The notes beneath the pieces are model-generated. The model was not told the origin of the DNA. It did not search any database and saw only the letters and a program-made list of their open reading frames with translations. A stretch of 16,807 nucleotides of DNA from an uncultured Eubacterium sp. (GTDB lineage: Bacteria; Bacillota; Clostridia; Lachnospirales; Lachnospiraceae): the NCBI GenBank assembly GCA_910584595.1, contig CAJUBQ010000098.1, forward strand, positions 1 to 16,807, read 5' to 3'. The translations under genes were made by a program, and so were the position numbers. Every line of letters begins with the position of its first letter. Within the stretch, counting starts at the first letter, position 1. Below are positions 1 to 7,829 of the stretch, piece after piece.

Positions 1-20
1 ACAAACAGACAGGCCAATGC

Positions 21-98
21 CTCCCATCCAGCGTCTGCATAGCCAATACGCAACAATTTACATAAAGTGTTACATTCTGGCTACGCGGACGCAGGGAG
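21..98. repeat. Imperfect palindromic repeat element interrupting the recombinase remnant
   Basis: The arms GCGTCTGCATAGCCA (31-45) and TGGCTACGCGGACGC (78-92) are inverted repeats. They differ only at positions that would form G-U pairs in RNA. CTCCC (21-25) and GGGAG (94-98) extend the stem. The right half of the element is the part repeated at 16753-16807. It looks like a small REP-like or MITE-like hairpin; no coding function is seen. Confidence 0.6.
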
Positions 99-105
99 AG
101 AAAAT
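51..105 (+). repeat. 55-bp direct repeat, left copy
   Basis: Positions 51-105 match 16753-16807 with one difference (A at 72, G at 16774). The similarity ends abruptly on the left at position 51. On the right it cannot be followed because the window ends with the second copy. The copy lies where the recombinase remnant stops resembling its family, so it probably belongs to an inserted element. Confidence 0.9.
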
Positions 106-455
106 CTGCCCTTATCTCTTTTGCAAACGCCTCCCTGTCTACATCCGCATAGCGTATCACTTCTTTTATCATCTGCGACACAAGTTCCATGACAACATCC
201 GCTTTGACACGGTACGCTGACTTGCAGAGTGTGCCGATCGGCGCCTTGCCATAATTTGCACATGTTTTCTTATCCTTAAAATGCTTGCGCGTCTTAAAGT
301 TTACCGTATGGCCAAGATATTCCTGTTTTGCAAGGATATGGCAGATTGTAGAACTGCTCCACTGGAACGGGTCTTTAAATTCCCTGTTCTTTACTCAGCA
401 AACAAGGACTGGTCGCCATACATTATGAAAAGATTATAAAATTCTAAATTGGGAA

Positions 456-484
456 TTGTCTTTTCGGAAACAGTGTCGTATAAT
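456..484 (+). promoter_or_regulatory. Sigma-A type promoter of the activase gene
   Basis: TTGTCT (456-461) and TATAAT (479-484) are separated by 17 bp, giving a transcript leader of about 125 nt before the start codon at 618. The rest of 398-617 is AT-rich, with no open frame or structured RNA that I recognise. Confidence 0.75.
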
Positions 485-617
485 GTAGAATGTTTTCAGG
501 AAACGTATCATATTTTAATAAGAAGAAATAGGAACTTTTTCCATATCTAAAGCAAGGCTGCCAGCGAATGCATAAAGCCATTCCTGTAGTCAAATCTAAA
601 AGAAATGGGTGAGGAAT

Positions 618-3600
618 ATGAGTAAAGAAACACAATGCAAACTTGGAATTGATATCGGTTCTACAACTGTAAAAATTGCAGTTTTAGATGCATCCGATCA
701 TCTGCTGTTTGCAGATTATCAGAGGCATTACGCAAATATCCGTGAAACTTTAACCAGCCTGCTTATGCAGGCGCATGAAAAACTGGGAAATATTACCGTT
801 GCTCCGATGATTACCGGCTCCGGCGGGCTGACGCTTGCAAATCATCTGGAAATTCCATTTGTACAGGAAGTCATTTCTGTCGCCTCTGCTTTAGAATATG
901 CCGCGCCGCAAACGGACGTTGCGATTGAGTTAGGCGGAGAAGACGCCAAGATTATCTATTTTGAAGGCGGAAACGTCGAACAGCGCATGAACGGCATTTG
1001 TGCCGGAGGAACCGGCTCTTTTATTGACCAGATGGCTTCTCTGATACAGACAGATGCCTGTGGTCTGAATGAATATGCAAAAAACTATCAGGAAATTTAT
1101 CCGATTGCGGCCCGCTGCGGCGTTTTTGCAAAAACAGATATTCAGCCTCTTATCAATGAAGGCGCTACCAAAGAAGACCTTTCCGCCTCTATCTTTCAGG
1201 CCGTTGTAAATCAGACCATCAGCGGACTTGCCTGTGGAAAGCCGATTCGCGGCCACGTAGCGTTTCTGGGCGGCCCGCTGCACTTTTTATCGGAACTTCG
1301 CGCCGCGTTTGTCCGCACCCTAAAGCTGGACGAGGAACACGCGATTATTCCGGAAAACTCGCATTTATTTGCAGCCATTGGCTCTGCATTAAACTATAAA
1401 GAAGATACCATCATGCCGCTGGAATCCATATTAGATAAACTTTCCGGTGAAATCCATATGGAATTTGAAGTAGATCGGCTGGAACCGCTCTTCCAGTCTG
1501 AGGCAGAATATCGTGCATTTTTATCCGGCCACCGCAGCAATAAAGTTCCATCCCGCAGTCTTTTGGACTACGAAGGAAATTGTTACCTTGGCATTGATGC
1601 CGGCTCTACGACTACCAAAACAGCCCTGATTGCAGAAGACGGCTCTCTTTTATACTCTTTTTATGCCAACAATCAGGGAAGCCCTCTTGCTGCCTGCATC
1701 CGTTCTATTCAGGAGATCTATGCACAGCTGCCAGAAAAAGCTCACATTGTCCACTCCTGTTCTACCGGATACGGCGAAGCGCTGATAAAAGCTGCATTAA
1801 AGCTGGACGAAGGCGAAGTGGAAACCGTTTCCCATTATTATGCAGCCGCTTTTTTTGCTCCGGACGTAGATTGTATTTTAGATATCGGCGGACAGGACAT
1901 GAAGTGTATCAAAATCAAACATCAGACGGTCGACAGCGTACAGCTAAATGAAGCCTGCTCTTCCGGCTGCGGCTCTTTTATTGAAACCTTTGCAAAATCC
2001 CTGAACTTTTCCGTACAGGACTTCGCAAAGGAAGCGCTGTTTGCCAAAAATCCAATTGACCTTGGAACTCGCTGTACGGTATTTATGAATTCCAAAGTAA
2101 AGCAAGCCCAAAAAGAAGGCACCTCTGTCGCTGATATTTCAGCCGGACTTGCCTATTCCGTCATAAAGAACGCGTTATTTAAAGTTATCAAGCTTACGGA
2201 AGCTTCACAGCTTGGCAAAAAAGTAGTCGTGCAAGGCGGCACTTTTTACAATGACGCGGTGCTGCGCAGTTTTGAAAAAATTTCCGGCGTACATGTCATA
2301 CGGCCGGATATTGCAGGAATTATGGGCGCCTTCGGAGCAGCTTTAATCGCAAGGGAACGCCACGAAGAAGGAACAGCATCAAAAATGCTTTCGATCGAAG
2401 AAATCAACGCACTTACTTTTGATACGAAGCTTGCCAGATGTCAGCACTGTACCAATCACTGCCTGCTGACGATCAATCTTTTTTCCGGCAACCGCCGCTT
2501 TATTACAGGCAACCGATGTGAACGCGGTCTTGGCAAGGAAAAAAATAAACACCATATTCCAAACCTGTATGAATATAAAAACAAACGGATCTTTGACTAT
2601 GAACCTCTGTCCAAAGAAGAGGCCGTCCGCGGGACGGTCGGCATTCCGCGTGTATTAAATATTTATGAAAATTATCCGTTCTGGGCCGTGTTTTTTAAAA
2701 AACTGCATTTTCGGATACTGCTCTCTCCGCCGTCTTCTCATCAGATTTACGAACTCGGCATTGACAGCATTCCAAGTGAATCTGAATGCTACCCGGCCAA
2801 GCTGGCGCATGGTCATATTAAATGGCTGATTGAACAAAAACCGGATTTCATTTTTTACCCATGCATCCCATTTGAGCGTGACGAATTCCCGGATGCAAAC
2901 AACCATTATAACTGTCCGATCGTTACCTCTTATGCGGAAAATATTAAAAATAATGTAGACGAGATTTCAACCGGAAAAGTAGAATTTTTAAATCCATTCC
3001 TCTCATTTAAAGATTCGGAAACATTAAAAAACGGACTTGTAAAAGCGCTGTGCCCCCGCTTTAAAATATTAGAGCAGGAACTTTGCCAGGCGGTAGACGA
3101 TGCCTGGGAAGAGCTTTCCAATGCCCGCCTGGACATGCAAAAACAAGGAGAAAAGGCACTTGCGTATTTAAAGAAAACAGGCAGACACGGGATTGTCCTG
3201 GCAGGCCGCCCATACCATGTAGATCCGGAAATCAATCACGGTATTCCGGAACTGTTAAATTCCTGCGGCATTGCAGTATTAACTGAAGATTCCGTCTCCC
3301 ATTTAACACCGGTAGAACGTCCGCTCATTGTTATGGACCAGTGGATGTACCACTCCAGACTGTATGCTGCCGCAAATTATGTGAAAACGACGGAAAATCT
3401 GGATCTGATTCAGCTAAATTCTTTTGGATGCGGACTGGATGCCATCACAACGGACTGTGTAAATGATATTTTAACCAAATCCGGCAAAATTTATACTTGT
3501 TTAAAAATAGATGAAGTGAACAACCTTGGCGCTGCCAGAATCAGAATCCGTTCTTTGCTTGCGGCCATTCGCGTACGGGAAAAACATCCGAAGAAACGGG

Positions 3601-4874
3601 AAATCCAGACATCTGATTTTAAACGGACGGTATTTACCGAAGAGATGCGTAAAAACTACACCATTCTCTGTCCGCAGATGTCGCCGATTCATTTTGAACT
3701 GCTGGAGCCTGCTTTTCAGGCTGCCGGATATCATCTTGTCATTTTAGATAATGATAACCGGGCTGCCGTAAACGTTGGACTAAAATATGTCAACAACGAT
3801 GCCTGCTATCCTTCTTTGATGGTTGTAGGTCAGATTATGGATGCGGTAACTTCCGGAAAATACGACATGAATAAAACTGCGATTATTATCTCACAGACAG
3901 GCGGCGGCTGTCGCGCTTCCAACTATATTGGCTTTATTCGGCGGGCATTGGAAAAAATCGGTTACGGACATGTACCTGTTATTTCCATCAATTTAAGCGG
4001 TCTGGAAAAAAACCCGGGATTTACGCTTTCCCCGTCGCTGCTGCAACGTGGTATGTATGCGGTAGAATTTGGCGATATTTTCATGCGCTGCCTTTATGCT
4101 ACAAGACCTTACGAAGCAGAAAAAGGATCTGCAGACGCGCTTCATGAAAAATGGAAACAGAAGGTTATCGAATTTATTTCTCAAAACCACATATTATCGC
4201 ACCGTAAGTTTAAACAATTATGCCGCGGCATTATCAGAGATTTTGACCAGCTGCCAAGAAAGGACGTTCAAAAGCCGCGTGTCGGCATTGTCGGAGAAAT
4301 TTTAGTAAAATTTCTGCCTGCAGCGAATAATTATCTTGTAGAACTATTGGAAGCGGAGGGCGCTGAAGCTGTCGTGCCGGATTTGATGGACTTTTTGCTG
4401 TATACGTTTTACAATCAGGACTTTAAAACAGAACTGCTAAACAACCCTAAGAAAAACATCCGCATAGCCCATCTTGGCATCCGTCTGTTAGAATGGCTGC
4501 GGGCTGCCGCAAGAGAAGAATTTGAAAAAAGCGAACACTTTAACCCGCCTGTCAGAATTGAAAAACTGGCCGAATACGCCTCACCGATTGTTTCCGAAGG
4601 CAACCAGACCGGCGAAGGATGGTTTTTAACCGGCGAAATGCTGGAACTCATACATTCCGGTACCAATAATATCGTATGTACACAGCCTTTCGGCTGCCTT
4701 CCAAATCATATCGTAGGCAAAGGCGTCATCAAGCAGCTGCGGCATAAATATCCGCTGTCCAATATCGTTGCCATTGACTACGATCCCGGGGCCAGTGAAG
4801 TAAACCAATTGAACAGAATTAAACTCATGCTGTCTACCGCGCAGAAAAATCTTACAAAAAGGAATCAAATATAA
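618..4874 (+). CDS. Fused 2-hydroxyacyl-CoA dehydratase activase / dehydratase-like protein (BcrAD_BadFG x2, DUF2229)
   Basis: This 1418-residue protein resembles the family that joins two activator ATPase (ASKHA) domains to dehydratase-like domains. Domain 1 (about 6-255) has DIGSTTVK, GGEDAK and CAGGTGSF. Domain 2 (about 315-575) has DAGSTTTK, GGQDMK and CSSGCGSF. Each keeps a cysteine pair, C128/C167 and C447/C486, both 39 residues apart. In single-domain activators such as HgdC, two subunits share one [4Fe-4S] cluster through such cysteines. A CX2CX3C group (C608, C611, C615) with C634 follows, then DUF2229 and a second HgdB-like module. Family activators use ATP to push an electron into a dehydratase; the role of the fused proteins is not settled, and the substrate cannot be read here. 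The ATG at 618 is preferred to the GTG at 609 because GGGTGAGG lies just upstream of it. It is read from the promoter at 456-484. No terminator is visible before the next gene, 68 bp downstream. Confidence 0.9.
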   Translation: MSKETQCKLGIDIGSTTVKIAVLDASDHLLFADYQRHYANIRETLTSLLMQAHEKLGNITVAPMITGSGGLTLANHLEIPFVQEVISVASALEYAAPQTDVAIELGGEDAKIIYFEGGNVEQRMNGICAGGTGSFIDQMASLIQTDACGLNEYAKNYQEIYPIAARCGVFAKTDIQPLINEGATKEDLSASIFQAVVNQTISGLACGKPIRGHVAFLGGPLHFLSELRAAFVRTLKLDEEHAIIPENSHLFAAIGSALNYKEDTIMPLESILDKLSGEIHMEFEVDRLEPLFQSEAEYRAFLSGHRSNKVPSRSLLDYEGNCYLGIDAGSTTTKTALIAEDGSLLYSFYANNQGSPLAACIRSIQEIYAQLPEKAHIVHSCSTGYGEALIKAALKLDEGEVETVSHYYAAAFFAPDVDCILDIGGQDMKCIKIKHQTVDSVQLNEACSSGCGSFIETFAKSLNFSVQDFAKEALFAKNPIDLGTRCTVFMNSKVKQAQKEGTSVADISAGLAYSVIKNALFKVIKLTEASQLGKKVVVQGGTFYNDAVLRSFEKISGVHVIRPDIAGIMGAFGAALIARERHEEGTASKMLSIEEINALTFDTKLARCQHCTNHCLLTINLFSGNRRFITGNRCERGLGKEKNKHHIPNLYEYKNKRIFDYEPLSKEEAVRGTVGIPRVLNIYENYPFWAVFFKKLHFRILLSPPSSHQIYELGIDSIPSESECYPAKLAHGHIKWLIEQKPDFIFYPCIPFERDEFPDANNHYNCPIVTSYAENIKNNVDEISTGKVEFLNPFLSFKDSETLKNGLVKALCPRFKILEQELCQAVDDAWEELSNARLDMQKQGEKALAYLKKTGRHGIVLAGRPYHVDPEINHGIPELLNSCGIAVLTEDSVSHLTPVERPLIVMDQWMYHSRLYAAANYVKTTENLDLIQLNSFGCGLDAITTDCVNDILTKSGKIYTCLKIDEVNNLGAARIRIRSLLAAIRVREKHPKKREIQTSDFKRTVFTEEMRKNYTILCPQMSPIHFELLEPAFQAAGYHLVILDNDNRAAVNVGLKYVNNDACYPSLMVVGQIMDAVTSGKYDMNKTAIIISQTGGGCRASNYIGFIRRALEKIGYGHVPVISINLSGLEKNPGFTLSPSLLQRGMYAVEFGDIFMRCLYATRPYEAEKGSADALHEKWKQKVIEFISQNHILSHRKFKQLCRGIIRDFDQLPRKDVQKPRVGIVGEILVKFLPAANNYLVELLEAEGAEAVVPDLMDFLLYTFYNQDFKTELLNNPKKNIRIAHLGIRLLEWLRAAAREEFEKSEHFNPPVRIEKLAEYASPIVSEGNQTGEGWFLTGEMLELIHSGTNNIVCTQPFGCLPNHIVGKGVIKQLRHKYPLSNIVAIDYDPGASEVNQLNRIKLMLSTAQKNLTKRNQI

Positions 4875-4942
4875 TACCATTTGTATCCTTTTAGACACAA
4901 GTATCATATACTAAAGAAAAGCGATTGTATGCAGGAGACATT

Positions 4943-5617
4943 ATGCCGGATTACTGCAAATTTGTAAATGAACCACTACCTTATTCCTATAAAGCCATGG
5001 AGCCGTACATTGACATTCAAACGATGTATCTGCACCACGACAAACATCTGCAGACGTATATTGACAAATTAAATCATTTTATTCAGGAATGTCCTTCTCT
5101 TCAGTCTATGACATTTACGGAAGAACCGGCCTGTGGGTTTGCACAATTACAACAAATTCTGAACAATCTGGATGCTGTTCCGGACTATATTAGAACACAG
5201 GTAAAAAACAATGCCGGAGGCGTGTTTAACCACTGGTTTTACTTTAACGGCCTATGCCCCCGGTCAAATGAAAAACCGGAAGGAACACTGGCAGAAAGCA
5301 TTCACTGGCAGTTTGGCAGCTTCGCCGGATTCCGCAAAGAATTTACGAAAGCTGCGCTTGCCGTATTTGGTTCCGGCTATGCGTGGCTGGCGGCAGATGC
5401 ACAGAAAAACCTGCATATCATACAAACTGCAAATCAGGATACTCCACTCGCACAAAATCTGGCGCCTGTCTTATGCATCGATGTATGGGAACATGCCTAT
5501 TATCTAAAACATAAGAATTTACGCGCCGACTATGTGCCAGACTGGTTCGCAGTTGCAAACTGGGACTGGGCGCAATGGTGCTTCGATCATCCGCATGTAT
5601 TTATGGAGCAAACTTAG
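4943..5617 (+). CDS. sodA: Superoxide dismutase, Fe/Mn family (manganese-type features)
   Basis: The 224-residue product is a cytosolic superoxide dismutase converting superoxide to oxygen and hydrogen peroxide. All four metal ligands are present: H31 (in HHDKH), H97 (in GVFNHWFYF), and D180 and H184 (in DVWEHAYYLKH). The active-site glutamine lies in the C-terminal half (Q165 in TANQDTPL), and the N-terminal site has glycine (NNAGGVFNH). This arrangement is typical of Mn or cambialistic enzymes rather than strict Fe enzymes. The N-terminus is slightly longer than usual. The start at 4943 follows AGGAG with 5-bp spacing; an upstream in-frame TTG at 4925 has no such site. The gene lies 68 bp after the iron-sulfur activase gene and may be co-transcribed. 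Its stop codon overlaps that of the convergent vanT gene. Confidence 0.93.
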   Translation: MPDYCKFVNEPLPYSYKAMEPYIDIQTMYLHHDKHLQTYIDKLNHFIQECPSLQSMTFTEEPACGFAQLQQILNNLDAVPDYIRTQVKNNAGGVFNHWFYFNGLCPRSNEKPEGTLAESIHWQFGSFAGFRKEFTKAALAVFGSGYAWLAADAQKNLHIIQTANQDTPLAQNLAPVLCIDVWEHAYYLKHKNLRADYVPDWFAVANWDWAQWCFDHPHVFMEQT

Positions 5618-7821
5618 ATCAACACCCTCTCAAGCCTTGCTCCCATACGGCTTAAAATCTCATTTGCAATCGTTCCTGACTGCTTTGCGATATCACAGAC
5701 AGATATTTCCAGATTACCGGAATGACCGATTAGTACCGCCTCTTCTCCGGGCTGTACGTTTTCAATACCGCTGATATCTACTGTCATCTGATCCATGCAG
5801 ATTCTTCCAATCACCGGCGCAGGACAGCCATGGATCAGTACACTTCCTACTCCGCATGAGAGCGACCTTGGAAATCCGTCTGCATATCCAATCGAAAGTG
5901 TAGCGATCTGCATATTTTGTTTTGCCGTATACTGTATCCCGTATCCTGCTGATTCTCCTTCATACAATATTTTTACAGCTGCAATTCTTGCCTTCAGTGA
6001 CAATACCGGTTTTAAATAACCGCTCCATGCTGCCGTATCTTCTTTCGTACTCAGCACGCCATACAAAGCAATGCCAACTCTCGCATAATCTCCCTGCAGT
6101 TTCGGATAATTTAATACTCCATAGCTCGCCTGAATGTGTATCGCCGGGCATTCATACCCATGCTCTCTAATCTGTCTGACCAGCCGGTAAAAAGCTTCTG
6201 CCTGCGCAGCTGTATAACTTTTACCGCGAACATTCATCGTATCGGACACACATAAATGCGTAAACAATCCGTCCACAGCCAGATGCTCCATTCGATAAAT
6301 GTCCAAAATCTGCTCTAACTGCTCACTGCGTACGCCAATCCGATGCATTCCGGTATCAATCCCGATGTGCACGTGTATCAGCTTCCCATAATCGTTCAGC
6401 TGACAGGCATACGGATAATCAACCACGGTCTGTGTCAAATGGTATTTTTCTATCAGAAAAAACTGATCTGGATGTGTATACCCCAATATTAAAATCATCC
6501 CTTTGATTCCTTGTGTGCGCAGCTTCACACCTTCTTGCACACATGCCACGCAAAAAGCATCGACGCCGGCTTTTTCCAGTTCTCTTGCAACAAGAACATC
6601 TCCATGGCCATATGCATCCGCTTTCACAGCCGGCATAAGTTTACAGGCATCCGGCAGTCTTTCCTGTAAGGACTGCACATTGTGATGCAGCGCTTTACGA
6701 TCCACTTCCAGCCATGCGCGCCCGCAGCAAACGGCTGTCTCCTTCTTTTCCTCTATTTTGAAGCAGCTGCGCTTATATTTATTTTCATATAAAGCATTTA
6801 ACATAACAACCATGAAAAAAGAAACCATACAAGACAGCACAAGTACAGCAATATAATACACCAAACTGTTTTCCACAAGCAGATTTACCTTCATTGCTTT
6901 TGCAATTCCTCTCACAACTATAATCATTGCAGGATGCAAAATATAAATCCAGGCAGACGCGGATACTGCATATGCTGTCCATCTTTTTCTTCTGTTAAAA
7001 GCTCTGCCTGTCCCAGCTTCCCCCATGCTCTTTCTATGCGTCAGCAACAATTTATATAAAAAGAACATCACGACCGGCAGCAGCAGATACATACTGTCAT
7101 GCCGCTGCAGCTCGAAAGACCGGAGCAAAAACGCCTCCTCAGTCATCGCCAAAAACGAAATCCCAAGCCCCGCCCATAAAATACGGCGATCGTCCATTCT
7201 GCTCTCTGCCGCCCACATTCCCAGCAGCAAAAATATCGGCGCCATAAAAATACCGTTGCGTGTATAAGAAAACACACTGAATCCGGCCTCATAAATGTCT
7301 GTAAGACCAGGAACCATTTCTATTAGCCCATAATAACTGTCGCCGCCTAATCCGATGATATAAAGAATAACCGAAAGCAATAGCATCTGTTTTCTATTTA
7401 ATATCCTGCTCATAAAACAGACAAGCAATACACCTGTCATACATGCCGGAAAATACCACAAATGATAGAATGTCCCATCAAATAAAAGCATCCGGAATAT
7501 ATCTGTCAGACAAAGCTTTTCATAGTGACCGGCATAAATCCCAATCGGCAGATACAACAATACCGCAATCCCATAAAGCAGGAACGTTTTTTTGACATAT
7601 CGTAACAGCCGGCCGGATCCATGCTGTAAACATCCGGCAACAACAAACTGCCCGGTTACCATCAAAAAAAACGGAACCGCTACCCTTGCAAGCGCCCTTG
7701 TCAAAAAAAAGTCTGCCCCTTCGCTGAAAGATGCAAGCGGCGAAGTATGAATCGCCACAACAAAGGCTGCCGCTGCAAGACGGAACCGGTCCAGGCCATC
7801 ATATCGTTTACTTTGTTTCAT
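5614..7821 (-). CDS. vanT: VanT-type membrane-linked serine/alanine racemase
   Basis: The 735-residue protein has an N-terminal acyltransferase-3-like membrane domain (about residues 5-345, roughly ten hydrophobic segments) fused to a C-terminal alanine-racemase fold (about 365-735). The PLP lysine is K400 in PAVKADAYGHG, and the second catalytic base is the tyrosine of SAGYGIQYT (Y627). Where ordinary alanine racemases carry tyrosine (TINYEI), this one has asparagine (N720 in TIANEIL). That replacement is known from VanT enzymes and is linked to serine racemisation. It therefore probably makes D-Ser and D-Ala, with the membrane domain possibly importing L-Ser. The start at 7821 has GAGGTG four bases upstream. 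An alternative ATG at 7833 overlaps the vanG stop (ATGA) and would add four residues. The tight junction indicates translational coupling with vanG. Confidence 0.9.
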   Translation of the reverse strand: MKQSKRYDGLDRFRLAAAAFVVAIHTSPLASFSEGADFFLTRALARVAVPFFLMVTGQFVVAGCLQHGSGRLLRYVKKTFLLYGIAVLLYLPIGIYAGHYEKLCLTDIFRMLLFDGTFYHLWYFPACMTGVLLVCFMSRILNRKQMLLLSVILYIIGLGGDSYYGLIEMVPGLTDIYEAGFSVFSYTRNGIFMAPIFLLLGMWAAESRMDDRRILWAGLGISFLAMTEEAFLLRSFELQRHDSMYLLLPVVMFFLYKLLLTHRKSMGEAGTGRAFNRRKRWTAYAVSASAWIYILHPAMIIVVRGIAKAMKVNLLVENSLVYYIAVLVLSCMVSFFMVVMLNALYENKYKRSCFKIEEKKETAVCCGRAWLEVDRKALHHNVQSLQERLPDACKLMPAVKADAYGHGDVLVARELEKAGVDAFCVACVQEGVKLRTQGIKGMILILGYTHPDQFFLIEKYHLTQTVVDYPYACQLNDYGKLIHVHIGIDTGMHRIGVRSEQLEQILDIYRMEHLAVDGLFTHLCVSDTMNVRGKSYTAAQAEAFYRLVRQIREHGYECPAIHIQASYGVLNYPKLQGDYARVGIALYGVLSTKEDTAAWSGYLKPVLSLKARIAAVKILYEGESAGYGIQYTAKQNMQIATLSIGYADGFPRSLSCGVGSVLIHGCPAPVIGRICMDQMTVDISGIENVQPGEEAVLIGHSGNLEISVCDIAKQSGTIANEILSRMGARLERVLI

Positions 7822-7829
7822 ATCGCACC

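Larger units (their letters stand above)
1..394 (-). pseudogene. Remnant of a large serine recombinase (DUF4368-type, conjugative-transposon family)
   Basis: Read on the minus strand, the frame from 394 leftward encodes a stretch with WSSSTICHIL, then QEYLGHTVNFKTRKHFKDKK, then CANYGKAPIGTLC and DVVMELVSQMIKEVIRYADV. These resemble the central recombinase domain and the start of the C-terminal region of large serine recombinases carried by Firmicutes conjugative transposons. The catalytic N-terminal domain is missing: a stop lies just upstream at 395-397. The part between KDKK and the CANYGK segment, which normally holds most of the zinc-ribbon cysteines, is deleted. Past about position 105 the frame stays open but no longer resembles the family, and this coincides with the end of a repeat that recurs at the right end of the window. 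The gene is clearly dead and marks an old mobile-element scar. Family assignment is from recalled motifs, not a search. Confidence 0.75.

Noticed and set aside
81..263. Cysteine-rich 60-residue minus-strand frame
   Set aside because: A shifted frame of the recombinase remnant; the cysteines come from out-of-frame reading.
930..1283. 117-residue open frame on the minus strand
   Set aside because: Lies wholly inside the activator domain of the activase, has no ribosome site or family resemblance, and is explained by codon bias of the real gene.
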